The notes beneath the pieces were generated by a model, which made no database searches, was not told the DNA's origin, and was given only the letters and a program-made list of their open reading frames with translations. From positions 1 through 25,426 of the forward strand of contig VSNT01000048.1 of NCBI GenBank assembly GCA_009774465.1: DNA of 25,426 nucleotides. Reading direction: 5' to 3'. Of this stretch, positions 1 through 7,152 are shown one piece after another. Numbering within the stretch: position 1 is the first letter of the stretch; every line of letters starts with the position of its first letter. A program made the position numbers and the translations under genes. Origin of the DNA: Lachnospiraceae bacterium (GTDB lineage Bacteria > Bacillota_A > Clostridia > Lachnospirales > Lachnospiraceae).

Positions 1-918
1 TTTTTTAAAGCTTACTAGCGCATAGGATATTGGTGTGCGTGTATTTTTCTCGGATTTGTTTATTAGAGCATTAAGTAATATAAAGCAGATGAGTATAATT
101 GCAAAGGTATCATTTTTTCCATGTCCTTTATTGTATTCATTAATACTTATATTTCCATATGTGAGGGCTAACAGGGCATTTTTGGGTAATACTGGAAGAT
201 TACTCATATTAAACGTTCTGTTTCCATGTGCTATATTGTTACGAAATTCCTTCAACAAATTGAAGGATTGCAAAATAAATTCCTTTTTTTCTTCTGTGGA
301 GAGACTGCTACTTTCTATGAAATGCTCGCAAATAGTTTGCTTATCTATGGGCTTTAGAATAGTATACCATTTTATAGCTAAACCCAGGGGAATTGCAGTT
401 ACAAGTATCCATGCGGGGATGTGATTTTTATCATTAGCATAATGCGCAACACTGGGATTGAGATTAGGAGAAGTAAGAACTCCCTTAATCTTTTTTAAAA
501 TATTATTTCGTCCTGCCCCATTATAATTGTCACGAAATAAATAATCGGATGGATTGGTATTAGTCATATCATATGGATCAGTATAGACACCATATTTTTT
601 TGAAACTAAGTAAGACAATCTAGTCTTTAAATAGCGTTCTGTGAATAAGATATATTTTAAAATGATACTGTTGAGATTTGTATCAATTATATGCAGCGTA
701 TATAGATCTTCAAAGGTTGTTCCTTCTGAAAAATTTTCACTTCCTTGAACAGATAAAAAAGTATTTTTATATCCATTAATGATAGTATAGTAGGAAAGGC
801 TGCCCAAAATTTGTTTAGCAAAGGAAGGATTATTTATTATTATATTACGGGATTTCAGAATGGAAATCTGCTCATCATACGTTTTAAATGGTTTTTCAAA
901 TGGAATGTTATTATTCAT
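1..918 (-). CDS. abiF: Abi_2-family (AbiD/AbiF-like) HEPN abortive infection protein, 3' end cut by window edge
   Basis: Reading the minus strand from an ATG at 918-916 gives 306 codons without a stop to the window edge, so the C-terminus is missing, probably by only a few residues given a usual family length near 300. The N-terminus (residues 7-25, containing KPFKTYDEQISILKSR) is the signature opening of Abi_2 proteins. Residues 226-231 read RNNIAH, a canonical HEPN RX4H ribonuclease motif, in a helical, Leu/Ile-rich context. Members of this family (AbiD, AbiD1, AbiF) cause abortive infection of phages in lactococci, and HEPN proteins of this kind are typically metal-independent RNases; target and trigger here are unknown. 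The protein has no membrane segment or signal peptide, so it should be cytoplasmic. No clean ribosome binding site lies at the usual distance: the nearest is AAGGGGG, ending 13 nt before the ATG inside a hairpin arm (932-958). Calling it AbiF rather than AbiD relies partly on the adjacent leader RNA. Confidence 0.9.
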   Translation of the reverse strand, partial: MNNNIPFEKPFKTYDEQISILKSRNIIINNPSFAKQILGSLSYYTIINGYKNTFLSVQGSENFSEGTTFEDLYTLHIIDTNLNSIILKYILFTERYLKTRLSYLVSKKYGVYTDPYDMTNTNPSDYLFRDNYNGAGRNNILKKIKGVLTSPNLNPSVAHYANDKNHIPAWILVTAIPLGLAIKWYTILKPIDKQTICEHFIESSSLSTEEKKEFILQSFNLLKEFRNNIAHGNRTFNMSNLPVLPKNALLALTYGNISINEYNKGHGKNDTFAIILICFILLNALINKSEKNTRTPISYALVSFKK

Positions 919-925
919 ATATAGT

Positions 926-998
926 TAAAAACCCCCTTATCATTTAATGATAAGAGGGTAATCTCCAGTCGCCTTAGGCGGCAACCATTTCTGTTGTG
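926..998 (-). ncRNA. Candidate abiF-associated small structured RNA
   Basis: Between a strong promoter (1004-1032) and the abi start codon lie about 70 nt with two hairpins and a U-run. Hairpin 1 pairs 985-980 with 973-968 (GUUGCC/GGCGAC, six pairs with one G-U). Hairpin 2 pairs 958-946 with 944-932, up to 13 bp with one G-U at 955/935, followed by UUUUU at 931-927 in minus orientation. That end looks like an intrinsic terminator, so a discrete RNA of roughly 65-75 nt is expected. Structured RNAs next to abiF genes have been described as a motif class by comparative genomics; the position and compact two-hairpin shape agree with that, but I cannot run the covariance model. It may be an RNA antitoxin or cis-regulator of the HEPN protein (inference). 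Transcript ends are estimated. Confidence 0.65.
932..958 (-). terminator. Hairpin plus U-tract directly upstream of the abi start
   Basis: In minus-strand RNA CCCUCUUAUCAUU pairs with AAUGAUAAGGGGG (one G-U), followed by five U. This is a good intrinsic terminator shape, but it sits only 13 nt before the abi ATG and its 3' arm carries the only Shine-Dalgarno-like run (AAGGGGG). It could both end the small RNA and mask translation of the gene. Confidence 0.65.
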
Positions 999-1003
999 TG
1001 ATC

Positions 1004-1032
1004 ATCTTATCATTATGAATGTTGAATGTCAA
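1004..1032 (-). promoter_or_regulatory. Sigma-A promoter for the abi leader RNA
   Basis: On the minus strand a perfect -35 TTGACA (1032-1027) is followed by a 17-nt spacer and TAAGAT (1009-1004) as -10. Transcription should start near 998. The TGA stop of the upstream 131-aa gene (1031-1029) lies inside the -35 box, so the two units are packed end to end and the leader RNA has its own promoter. Confidence 0.7.
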
Positions 1033-1424
1033 GCGAATTTTATAGGATCGCCTACTCTTATTAAAGGATCTTTAGGTATCAAAGGCTGAATATCGTTCTT
1101 ATCTATATTGAGAGGAACATATTCTTCTATTGTACGTTCAAGAAGAGGCGAAAGCGCTAATGGAAATGTTTTCTGCCGAGTTTCCATGTTTCTACATATT
1201 GAATATTTTTCCGCTGTCTGTACGACTTCCAGAGAGGCTTTTATATACATATACGTATCCAATAGGGTGCCATCCAAATTTTTCAGGGTATCAACTAATT
1301 CGTAGACTTGAATTTCAGCACCTGTTTGTAAAGTGTCTTTTCCGACATTGACAATAATTGTGCGTTCATCAATTATTCGAATTACGTTTCCGATACAATA
1401 AGAATCATGTTTGTTAAAATTCAT
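1029..1424 (-). CDS. Hypothetical 131-aa protein with a predicted small beta-barrel domain
   Basis: I do not recognise a named family. The protein opens with alternating strand-like segments (IGNVIRI, TIIVNVGKD, GAEIQVYELVD) and continues with YMYIKASLEVVQTAEKYSICR. This order of valine/isoleucine strands, a GAEIQVY turn and a final return strand resembles small beta-barrels of the FlgT C-terminal or translation-barrel kind; that is a fold impression, not a family match. The C-terminal third is proline-rich (PLIPKDPLIRVGDPIKF). There is no signal peptide or membrane segment. The start is supported by GGGAGGA about 9 nt upstream of the ATG at 1424. It lies 57 nt downstream of the Ada-like membrane gene on the same strand, so the two may be cotranscribed, and its stop overlaps the -35 of the abi RNA promoter. 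Function unknown. Confidence 0.7.
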   Translation of the reverse strand: MNFNKHDSYCIGNVIRIIDERTIIVNVGKDTLQTGAEIQVYELVDTLKNLDGTLLDTYMYIKASLEVVQTAEKYSICRNMETRQKTFPLALSPLLERTIEEYVPLNIDKNDIQPLIPKDPLIRVGDPIKFA

Positions 1425-1481
1425 TTAAATTTGTCCTCCCTTATTCAGGCTTCAATTCAGTAGAAAATGCTTTTCATTTTT

Positions 1482-2405
1482 TCAACTAAAACAATGCCCA
1501 CACGTCGTATACCCCTGGCCGATTAAATCACTCAAAATCAAACTGGAAGTATCATAGTTTTGCGGTGCTATTTTAGGGACATCACTGCAGGTTGGGCGGT
1601 GAACTACCTTACTTTCAGTGTTTAAAACATAGCTGTCAGTAGTATTTTGCTGATTAGTATTGTCGTAAGTGTTAAAATTGTTTGAAGTTTCCGCCTGTAG
1701 AGGTTGTGTATTTTGCACTGCCTGCGTATCCTGAGACATTTGTGCATCCTGTAAAACAGAAGCGGCAGATTCTTGCTGACCATTATTCTGTACTTCGCCA
1801 GTCTCAGCATTTATCGTATATTCTGCCAGAAGCATGCCGCTGAATAGGCTTTTGGCGTCATGCTCTTCTTCATTTACATGTTCATAAACAGATACGTTCA
1901 GCATTCCGGGCTGCGGCATGGAGATAGAGCCGGTAGTGTTTGTGGCGTAATTTATAATAGCATGAATCTCATCATCTGAACCGAATAGTTTCTGATAATA
2001 GCCGAGGGCATATTCGGTTATGTCTGCTGCGTTAGAGAGGGTAGCAATTTTCCATTTTCCGGTTTCATCGTTAATTACAGAGTCAGAAAACCAAAATTCA
2101 ATTCCATTAATCTGATAGGAACCGGATTCAATTGTTACGTCGGGTAAAATGGTGGGAGATGGAGCAGATTCCGTGTTTTCAGAACCGGCTGCCAAAGCCA
2201 GAGCAGCAGTGCCAAAGCTTTCATTGCCGGAGTTATCAGCCTGAACAGTTCCAGAGCCCTGGGAGGAACCGGAACCTGATTTGCTGGGAAAAGAGCCATT
2301 GATGCCGGTATAGATAATGATAAATGCAACCAGAGCCGCAGCACATAGCCCTATTGCTGCCAGAAATGCAGTTAGAATGTTAAGCAGTTGATTCTTTTTT
2401 TTCAT
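1482..2405 (-). CDS. Membrane-anchored protein with C-terminal Ada-like Cys/His metal-binding motif
   Basis: A 307-aa protein starting at the ATG at 2405 (MKKKNQLL), chosen because GAGGAA sits 8 nt upstream and an extended -10 promoter (2447-2455) lies between this start and a longer upstream in-frame ATG. Residues 8-33 form one transmembrane helix. A Ser/Gly-rich linker (about 40-50) leads to an extracytoplasmic domain, then a Gln/Asn/Thr-rich linker (about 230-265). The last 45 residues carry H269, C273, C302 and C305 (HRPTC ... CGHC) after YVLNTESKVVH. This pattern is common at the C-terminus of Firmicute nucleases and lipoproteins and resembles the Ada zinc-binding domain. Zinc binding is inference; no enzymatic motif is visible. 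Confidence 0.75.
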   Translation of the reverse strand: MKKKNQLLNILTAFLAAIGLCAAALVAFIIIYTGINGSFPSKSGSGSSQGSGTVQADNSGNESFGTAALALAAGSENTESAPSPTILPDVTIESGSYQINGIEFWFSDSVINDETGKWKIATLSNAADITEYALGYYQKLFGSDDEIHAIINYATNTTGSISMPQPGMLNVSVYEHVNEEEHDAKSLFSGMLLAEYTINAETGEVQNNGQQESAASVLQDAQMSQDTQAVQNTQPLQAETSNNFNTYDNTNQQNTTDSYVLNTESKVVHRPTCSDVPKIAPQNYDTSSLILSDLIGQGYTTCGHCFS

Positions 2406-2446
2406 AAGTAAGTTCCTCGAAAGCCATATATTTTGAAACCAAAAAC

Positions 2447-2455
2447 ATTGTATCA
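2447..2455 (-). promoter_or_regulatory. Extended -10 promoter for the Ada-like membrane protein
   Basis: Minus strand reads TGATACAAT (2455-2447), an extended -10 (TGn plus TACAAT), with no good -35. It lies about 40 bp upstream of the ATG at 2405 and argues against the longer start at 2456. Confidence 0.45.
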
Positions 2456-2531
2456 TATTTGCCAGGGAGAATCGACTGCTAAATGAAAGATTTTGCCAGG
2501 TTTGGGCAGATTTGTTACACTTGCTGTTTCA

Positions 2532-3878
2532 TCATGTATCAAGGACTTTAAGTATTTCTTCTTTGCTATTGCAGAAAATTATGGCAAGCCGGGGATCAAA
2601 ATGACTGCCGCCGGATTCCTGAATGATGCTCAGTGCCTGATCTATAGACATTGGATCCTTGTATCTTCGCTTTGAAATCAATGCGTCAAAAACATCAGCG
2701 ACAGCCATAATTCTTGCACCTATGGGAATATCATTGTCTTTCAGTCCCTTAGGGTAGCCGCTTCCGTCCCATTTTTCGTGATGGCTTTCCGCAACCTGCG
2801 CGGCAATATCAATATATTCTTTTTCTTCAATATTTCCCATAGCCTCTATGATAATGCGTCCGCCTGCGGTGGTATGAGACTTCATAATTTCAAATTCTTC
2901 TTCTGTAAGCCGGTCAGGCTTTTGAAGAATGGAGTCGGAAATGGTGATTTTTCCTATATCATGCATGGGAGCAGCTTTGATAAGCAACTCCGCATAATCA
3001 TCTGTAAGAATTTCAGGGTAATATCCCGCCTTTTGAGCAGCATGTGTTAGAAGCTCCACATATTTGCTGGTGCGGATTACATGCTCCCCTGTTTCCTGAT
3101 CACGACTTTCAATCATGGATGCCATGCCGATAATCGTATTTTCCTGAAGAGCAAGCATTCTTTGGCTGTGCTCTATTAAAGCCTGTGTTTTGCGTTTGTT
3201 TTCTTTTTCCAGAAGGTCTTTATATTTTTCAAGATGTGATGTTATTCCCACGCACATTATGATACATACTGCCATAGTGAGACAAATGAGAATAATACAT
3301 ATTTTTTCACTTGCTTCGGCAACTGCAATGCTATGCTCCATCTTTTGAATAGTAATATCCATTTCCTGAGAGATGTATCCGTCTAGAATTTCGATATCAC
3401 TTGTTATTTTATCAATAAAATCTGTTAGAAATGATGTCATATAATATTTAGCGGTGGCATCACTGCCTTCACGACTCATTTCAAAGGCATTTTCCGCGTT
3501 GCTGAAATAGCTGATTGTATTAGAATAGACGGTGTGGAATAATTGTTCTTTTTCATCTGTAGCAATGTTTTCATTAATTTCATCTAACATACTCAAAATA
3601 TCTTCTTTGAGAAGGGCGGCCTCTTCTTCATAAGATAACATGACTTCAGGAGAATCTGCCAGAGTATGCCATGAAACAATAATATGGTGCCGGCTCATAA
3701 GTCTGCATATATCGGACATGTTCAGTCTGTCCATGAGGTTTTCTTCTATATTCTGCTCATAGTTTTTCAATATTTCATTCAAGTTGTATTGCATGATGAA
3801 CATGCTTGAAATGCATACAATACTGGCGAAGAGATTAAGAAGAAACATTTGAAAAGGAATTCGTTTGATCAGCTTCAT
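2532..3878 (-). CDS. Membrane sensor HD-GYP domain protein, putative c-di-GMP phosphodiesterase
   Basis: This 448-aa protein has a transmembrane helix at about 8-29, an extracellular helical region at 30-190, a second helix at 192-212, a short coiled coil (215-245) and a C-terminal HD-GYP domain. The domain shows H266, the HD pair in MHDIGK (H306, D307), H335, HHEKWDGSGYPKGL with H366/H367 and GYP at 374-376, and D395 (VADVFDAL): the full ligand set of active HD-GYP phosphodiesterases, which hydrolyse cyclic di-GMP. The extracellular part looks like a four-helix-bundle receptor domain. GGAGG lies just upstream of the ATG at 3878. It follows the solute-binding lipoprotein by 26 nt on the same strand, so the two are probably one operon, and the lipoprotein may deliver the signal to this receptor (inference). 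Confidence 0.92.
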   Translation of the reverse strand: MKLIKRIPFQMFLLNLFASIVCISSMFIMQYNLNEILKNYEQNIEENLMDRLNMSDICRLMSRHHIIVSWHTLADSPEVMLSYEEEAALLKEDILSMLDEINENIATDEKEQLFHTVYSNTISYFSNAENAFEMSREGSDATAKYYMTSFLTDFIDKITSDIEILDGYISQEMDITIQKMEHSIAVAEASEKICIILICLTMAVCIIMCVGITSHLEKYKDLLEKENKRKTQALIEHSQRMLALQENTIIGMASMIESRDQETGEHVIRTSKYVELLTHAAQKAGYYPEILTDDYAELLIKAAPMHDIGKITISDSILQKPDRLTEEEFEIMKSHTTAGGRIIIEAMGNIEEKEYIDIAAQVAESHHEKWDGSGYPKGLKDNDIPIGARIMAVADVFDALISKRRYKDPMSIDQALSIIQESGGSHFDPRLAIIFCNSKEEILKVLDT

Positions 3879-3904
3879 TTAGAACCTCCTGAACGTATAT
3901 TGCC

Positions 3905-5152
3905 TTAATCAGGCTGAGCTGTAATTTCATTTACCATATCATCTAATAGTGTTTGAAGATCCTGATTATCAGGGTTTTTGCCTGCGATAGTGATTCCAAA
4001 AACATATGCAGGATGCCAGAAGGCGTCTGTTATGCGCTGGGCATAAGCATATTTTGACTGTTCTGAAAGCGCGGCAAGCGCAGGAGAAGACTGAACAGCT
4101 TCACTGGAAGCAGCATTTATGTTTGAAGGACATTCTCCAATGGTTTCAAAGCGCTTAATCTGCATAGTTTCATCAGAAAGACATTCAGCCAGTTTCATTG
4201 CCCAGGTACTGTTTTCTGAGTGGGGATTAATTCCCAGCAGTTTATAGCCTGAAAAGCTGCACATTTGTACGCTGTCGCCTGCAAGAGTATAGCAGGGGAG
4301 CTTTGCAGCGGCAAAATTTTTACCCCAGATTTCCTTGATAATTTCTGAATTCCAGGCGCCATTAATGCCTGCAATAATGCTTCCATTTTCAACACCTTCT
4401 ACAAATCCCTGATCATCGCAGCTTATAAATCCCTCATGAGCTGCGGCATCAAGCATTGCTTCCGCTACATCAACTCCTTTATACGGGGTATCAGTCGCAT
4501 TCCAATTGCAGTAATTAGAGAGCCCATCCCTGTTTAATCCTATTTCCAGTCCGGCTCCTTTGAAGAAGGAATAAATATACCAGCCGCTTGAGTAATCAAT
4601 GGCGGTTTTCTTCCCGTTTTGTGCAGAAATATCCAGGATTCGGTCAAGACTTTCCACATCTTTACTGGTAAAGTATGCAGAATTGTAATATAGAAAATAT
4701 CCGTTTCCTGCTGTCAAAGGATAGGCATATAGTTTATTGTCATACATTGCCGCACGACATGCACCGTTATTTGCACCGCCATTGGCAGTAATGATCTGAT
4801 CGGCGTTTTCCGTTATTTCAAGAAGGGCCCCTGCCTGCCTTAAAGCTTCAAACTGATCGTCTGCAAACATGTAGATGTCTGCGGCAGACTGAGGATTGGC
4901 CAATACTGTCTCCTTTGAGGTCAGTACATTTTCCCTGCTGATTGTTATTTCAAAGACAGCTTCATCAGCATATTTTGTTTGAAATGATTTTATTGTCTGA
5001 TCCAGAAGCTCTCTGTCTCCTTCATCACTCCACCAGATAGATAACTTTACCGTAGGAAGCGGCTCAGATTTTAGAACGGAACATCCAACAAGTCCCAGAA
5101 AAGCCGACAGCAAAGCAGCTGTGGCTAAAATGATTTTATATTTTTTACACAT
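3905..5152 (-). CDS. Extracellular solute-binding lipoprotein (ABC sugar-type), no permease nearby
   Basis: Start set at the ATG at 5152 (MCKKYKII), because it directly opens a lipoprotein signal peptide ending in the lipobox LVGC (C24), and a promoter at 5180-5208 lies inside the longer alternative starting at 5200. The mature protein has the family 1 solute-binding layout: VKLSIWWSDEGDRELLDQTI at the N-terminus, a DIYMFADDQFEALRQAGALLEI segment, YAYPLTAGNGYFLYYN in the hinge region, and a C-terminal part containing AYVFGI. Such proteins usually bind sugars for ABC importers, but no membrane or ATPase subunits are adjacent. The downstream partner is an HD-GYP receptor, so sensing is as likely as transport. 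Ligand unknown. Length 415 aa, normal for the family. Confidence 0.88.
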   Translation of the reverse strand: MCKKYKIILATAALLSAFLGLVGCSVLKSEPLPTVKLSIWWSDEGDRELLDQTIKSFQTKYADEAVFEITISRENVLTSKETVLANPQSAADIYMFADDQFEALRQAGALLEITENADQIITANGGANNGACRAAMYDNKLYAYPLTAGNGYFLYYNSAYFTSKDVESLDRILDISAQNGKKTAIDYSSGWYIYSFFKGAGLEIGLNRDGLSNYCNWNATDTPYKGVDVAEAMLDAAAHEGFISCDDQGFVEGVENGSIIAGINGAWNSEIIKEIWGKNFAAAKLPCYTLAGDSVQMCSFSGYKLLGINPHSENSTWAMKLAECLSDETMQIKRFETIGECPSNINAASSEAVQSSPALAALSEQSKYAYAQRITDAFWHPAYVFGITIAGKNPDNQDLQTLLDDMVNEITAQPD

Positions 5153-5179
5153 GATTAATTCCCTTTTCCTATTCATCAT

Positions 5180-5208
5180 AGTGTATAATAAAATGTTCAA
5201 AATGGCAA
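5180..5208 (-). promoter_or_regulatory. Candidate promoter of the solute-binding protein/HD-GYP operon
   Basis: Minus strand: TTGCCA (5208-5203), a 17-nt spacer, TACACT (5185-5180). It would start transcription about 20 nt before the ATG at 5152. Moderate match only. Confidence 0.45.
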
Positions 5209-5255
5209 TCCTTTCATCTAAATTGCAAATTTATATAGGAAAGGCAGGGCAGATA

Positions 5256-5264
5256 TGGTATGAT
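5256..5264 (+). promoter_or_regulatory. Extended -10 promoter upstream of rnhA
   Basis: TGGTATGAT (TGn plus TATGAT) about 63 bp before the rnhA start; no clear -35. Divergent from the solute-binding protein promoter. Confidence 0.4.
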
Positions 5265-5327
5265 GGTCAGTGGCAGAAGATTGATATTTGCATGGTTCAG
5301 ATTTAAGGCGAGTGGAAGGATTTTTTT

Positions 5328-5996
5328 ATGGCAGGAAAATTTTATGCAGTAAAAGAAGGGGTATGCAGAGGGATTTTTCTCACATGGGAGGAATGTAAAG
5401 CCAGTGTAAGCGGCTATTCCGGTGCAGTATATAAAAGCTTTAAGACAAGGCAGGAAGCCGAAGCCTTTCTTGGAATTACTTCCAATGGAAGTGCTTCTGG
5501 TGAGAATGCTTCCGGTGGGAAGGATTCCGGTGGAAATTCTTCCCTTAGTATCGGACAAGTTAATGTTTGTAAAACAGAAGATTGTGTTAAAATATATGTA
5601 GATGGAAGCTATAACAGTGCTACGAAAGAATTCTCCTATGGCATGGTGGTTCTTTTAGAAGACAAAGAGGAAACCTACAGCAGGAAGTTTGATGACGAAT
5701 CTCTTGCTGCAATGCACAATGTGGCAGGGGAGATCAAAGGTGCTCAGGCGGCCATGCAGTATGCCCTTGACCATCAGATTCCGGCGATTAAGATTTATCA
5801 TGACTACGAAGGAATTGCAAAATGGTGTCTTGGGTTATGGAAAACAAACAGGGAGGGCACCAGAGCTTACAAAGAGTTTTATGACAGGGCAAGCAAACAG
5901 ATAAAGATTGGCTTTGTCAAAGTAGCAGGCCATTCCAATGACAAGTATAATGATATGGCAGATGAACTGGCGAAAAAGGCTTTGGGTTTAGTATAA
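5328..5996 (+). CDS. rnhA: Ribonuclease HI with N-terminal viroplasmin (RNase H1 hybrid-binding) domain
   Basis: This 222-aa protein cleaves RNA in RNA/DNA hybrids. Residues 3-49 (KFYAVKEGVCRGIFLTWEEC ... YKSFKTRQEAEAFLG) form the viroplasmin-like hybrid-binding domain shared with eukaryotic RNase H1. A Ser/Gly/Asn-rich linker (53-73) contains repeated SGGK/SGGN-type units. The catalytic domain (87-220) has the DEDD set: D92 in YVDGS, E135 in AGEIKGA, D159 in IYHDYEG and D212 in NDMADELA, with H202 in AGHSND as the flexible-loop histidine. AAGGA lies 7 nt before the ATG. It precedes the MraY-like gene by 25 nt on the same strand and may be cotranscribed with it. The protein has no signal peptide and is cytoplasmic. 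Confidence 0.95.
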   Translation: MAGKFYAVKEGVCRGIFLTWEECKASVSGYSGAVYKSFKTRQEAEAFLGITSNGSASGENASGGKDSGGNSSLSIGQVNVCKTEDCVKIYVDGSYNSATKEFSYGMVVLLEDKEETYSRKFDDESLAAMHNVAGEIKGAQAAMQYALDHQIPAIKIYHDYEGIAKWCLGLWKTNREGTRAYKEFYDRASKQIKIGFVKVAGHSNDKYNDMADELAKKALGLV

Positions 5997-6021
5997 AGGA
6001 AAAAGGTGGGAGGAAATTACG

Positions 6022-6987
6022 GTGATAAACATGTTATTCAACAATGGAAATCAGGCACTACTGGCGGCTTTTGGACAGTTGGCAGCCTTTGCAGGGACCT
6101 GTTTTTTTATGGCAAAATGCAGTCAGTTTTTACCCAAAGACGGTGGAAGGGATTTTGCTTATGACGGAAAGCTTTCAGCGGGAAAGCCAAGGGGCGCAGG
6201 AATTATATTTATTCTTGTATTTACAGCGGCTGCCCTTATTTTCATGCCCATTGATCTGGAGATTTTGATTTATTTGATTTTAATTGTGGCGGAAATGCTT
6301 ACCGGATATATGGATGATGCAGCAGAGAAGCCCTGGGGAGAGTATAAAAAAGGGATATTGGATTTGATTATTGCAACGATTCTTGCGGTAAATTACCTGC
6401 ATTTTAATTCCAGTACCATTGAGATAGCAACATTGGGAATTAATATTAACATTCCTCCTGTTTTGTTTGGACTTTTGACAGTGATTCTGGTGTGGGGCTC
6501 CATTAACGTTACCAATTGTGATGACGGGGTTGACGGACTTTCAGGAACATTGACGATTATTACGCTGGCAACTTTCTATGTGATTGACCATATTAAGGGG
6601 AAACCGGATGAATTTACCAATTTAATTTTAGTCTTTATCATCTGTATTTTGGGATATCTGTGGTACAATGCAACCCCGAGCAGGCTGCTTATGGGAGACG
6701 CTGGAAGCCGGGCAATGGGTGTTTTTATCAGTATTGCCGCATTAAAAAGCGGCAGCCCTGTTTTATTTATACCAGTAGCGGCAGTGATTATTTTAGATGG
6801 CGGCTTAGGCCTTGTAAAAGTGGCGCTGATTCGGGGATTTAAGATTCATATATTAAAAAATGTGAGAACGCCGCTCCATGATCATGTGCGGAAGGTGATG
6901 GGATGGTCCAACACCCAGACTGTGAGCCGGTTTGCAATTATTCAAATTGTGATTTCGCTGGCGGTGGTTTATATTTTGTTGTTGTAA
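6022..6987 (+). CDS. MraY/WecA-like polyprenyl-phosphate phosphosugar transferase
   Basis: A polytopic membrane protein of 321 aa in the phospho-N-acetylmuramoyl-pentapeptide transferase superfamily, which moves a phosphosugar from a UDP-sugar to undecaprenyl phosphate. Motifs in order: GYMDD (D98, D99), NVTNCDDGVDGLSG (162-175, the Mg-binding and substrate loop), GDAGSRAMG (225-233), and TPLHDHVRK (283-291) at the cytoplasmic loop where true MraY has HHH. About ten hydrophobic segments are visible. GTG at 6022 is preferred over ATG at 6031 because GGGAGG ends 8 nt before it. No mur or division genes are adjacent, so this is probably a paralog rather than the housekeeping MraY. Whether the substrate is UDP-MurNAc-pentapeptide or another UDP-sugar cannot be told. 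Confidence 0.85.
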   Translation: MINMLFNNGNQALLAAFGQLAAFAGTCFFMAKCSQFLPKDGGRDFAYDGKLSAGKPRGAGIIFILVFTAAALIFMPIDLEILIYLILIVAEMLTGYMDDAAEKPWGEYKKGILDLIIATILAVNYLHFNSSTIEIATLGININIPPVLFGLLTVILVWGSINVTNCDDGVDGLSGTLTIITLATFYVIDHIKGKPDEFTNLILVFIICILGYLWYNATPSRLLMGDAGSRAMGVFISIAALKSGSPVLFIPVAAVIILDGGLGLVKVALIRGFKIHILKNVRTPLHDHVRKVMGWSNTQTVSRFAIIQIVISLAVVYILLL

Positions 6988-6996
6988 ATGGGGGTG

Positions 6997-7152
6997 GAAT
7001 CTTCCGACTTTGTTTTCTGTTCAAATTCTATATGCCAGGCATTTCGTCAAGCCCGGTAAAGCAAAATGATGCGGGCGATAGCGCCCTCATCATTTATGGT
7101 CTTGACTTCATGGCATATAAGGCTTTTCACAGAAAACAAAGTCGGAAGATTC
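6997..7152. repeat. 156-bp long imperfect palindrome (possible MITE-like or structured-RNA element)
   Basis: The gap between the MraY-like and dCMP deaminase genes is mostly one nested inverted repeat. Outer arms 6997-7020 and 7129-7152 are a perfect 24-bp match. Inside, 7029-7037 pairs with 7111-7119 (TATATGCCA/TGGCATATA), 7046-7051 with 7101-7106 (GTCAAG/CTTGAC), and 7064-7077 with 7082-7095 (one mismatch, loop ATAG at 7078-7081). GTG lies immediately outside both ends (6994-6996, 7153-7155), perhaps a 3-bp target duplication. There is no convincing ORF inside. It could be a miniature inverted-repeat element, or a transcribed hairpin that ends or stabilises the upstream message. No long U-run follows, so it is not a classical terminator. 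Confidence 0.85.

Noticed and set aside
35..424. 129-aa plus-strand ORF at the left edge
   Set aside because: It is opposite the Abi_2 gene on the minus strand, which has clear family motifs; the plus ORF has none and no ribosome site.
932..958. Hairpin as a plus-strand terminator
   Set aside because: In plus orientation the stem has a C/A mismatch and is not followed by T residues; in minus orientation it has a full stem and U5.
6997..7152. Retron msr/msd or CRISPR-like array
   Set aside because: No reverse transcriptase and no repeated spacer unit; only one long inverted repeat. No CRISPR array was seen anywhere in the window.
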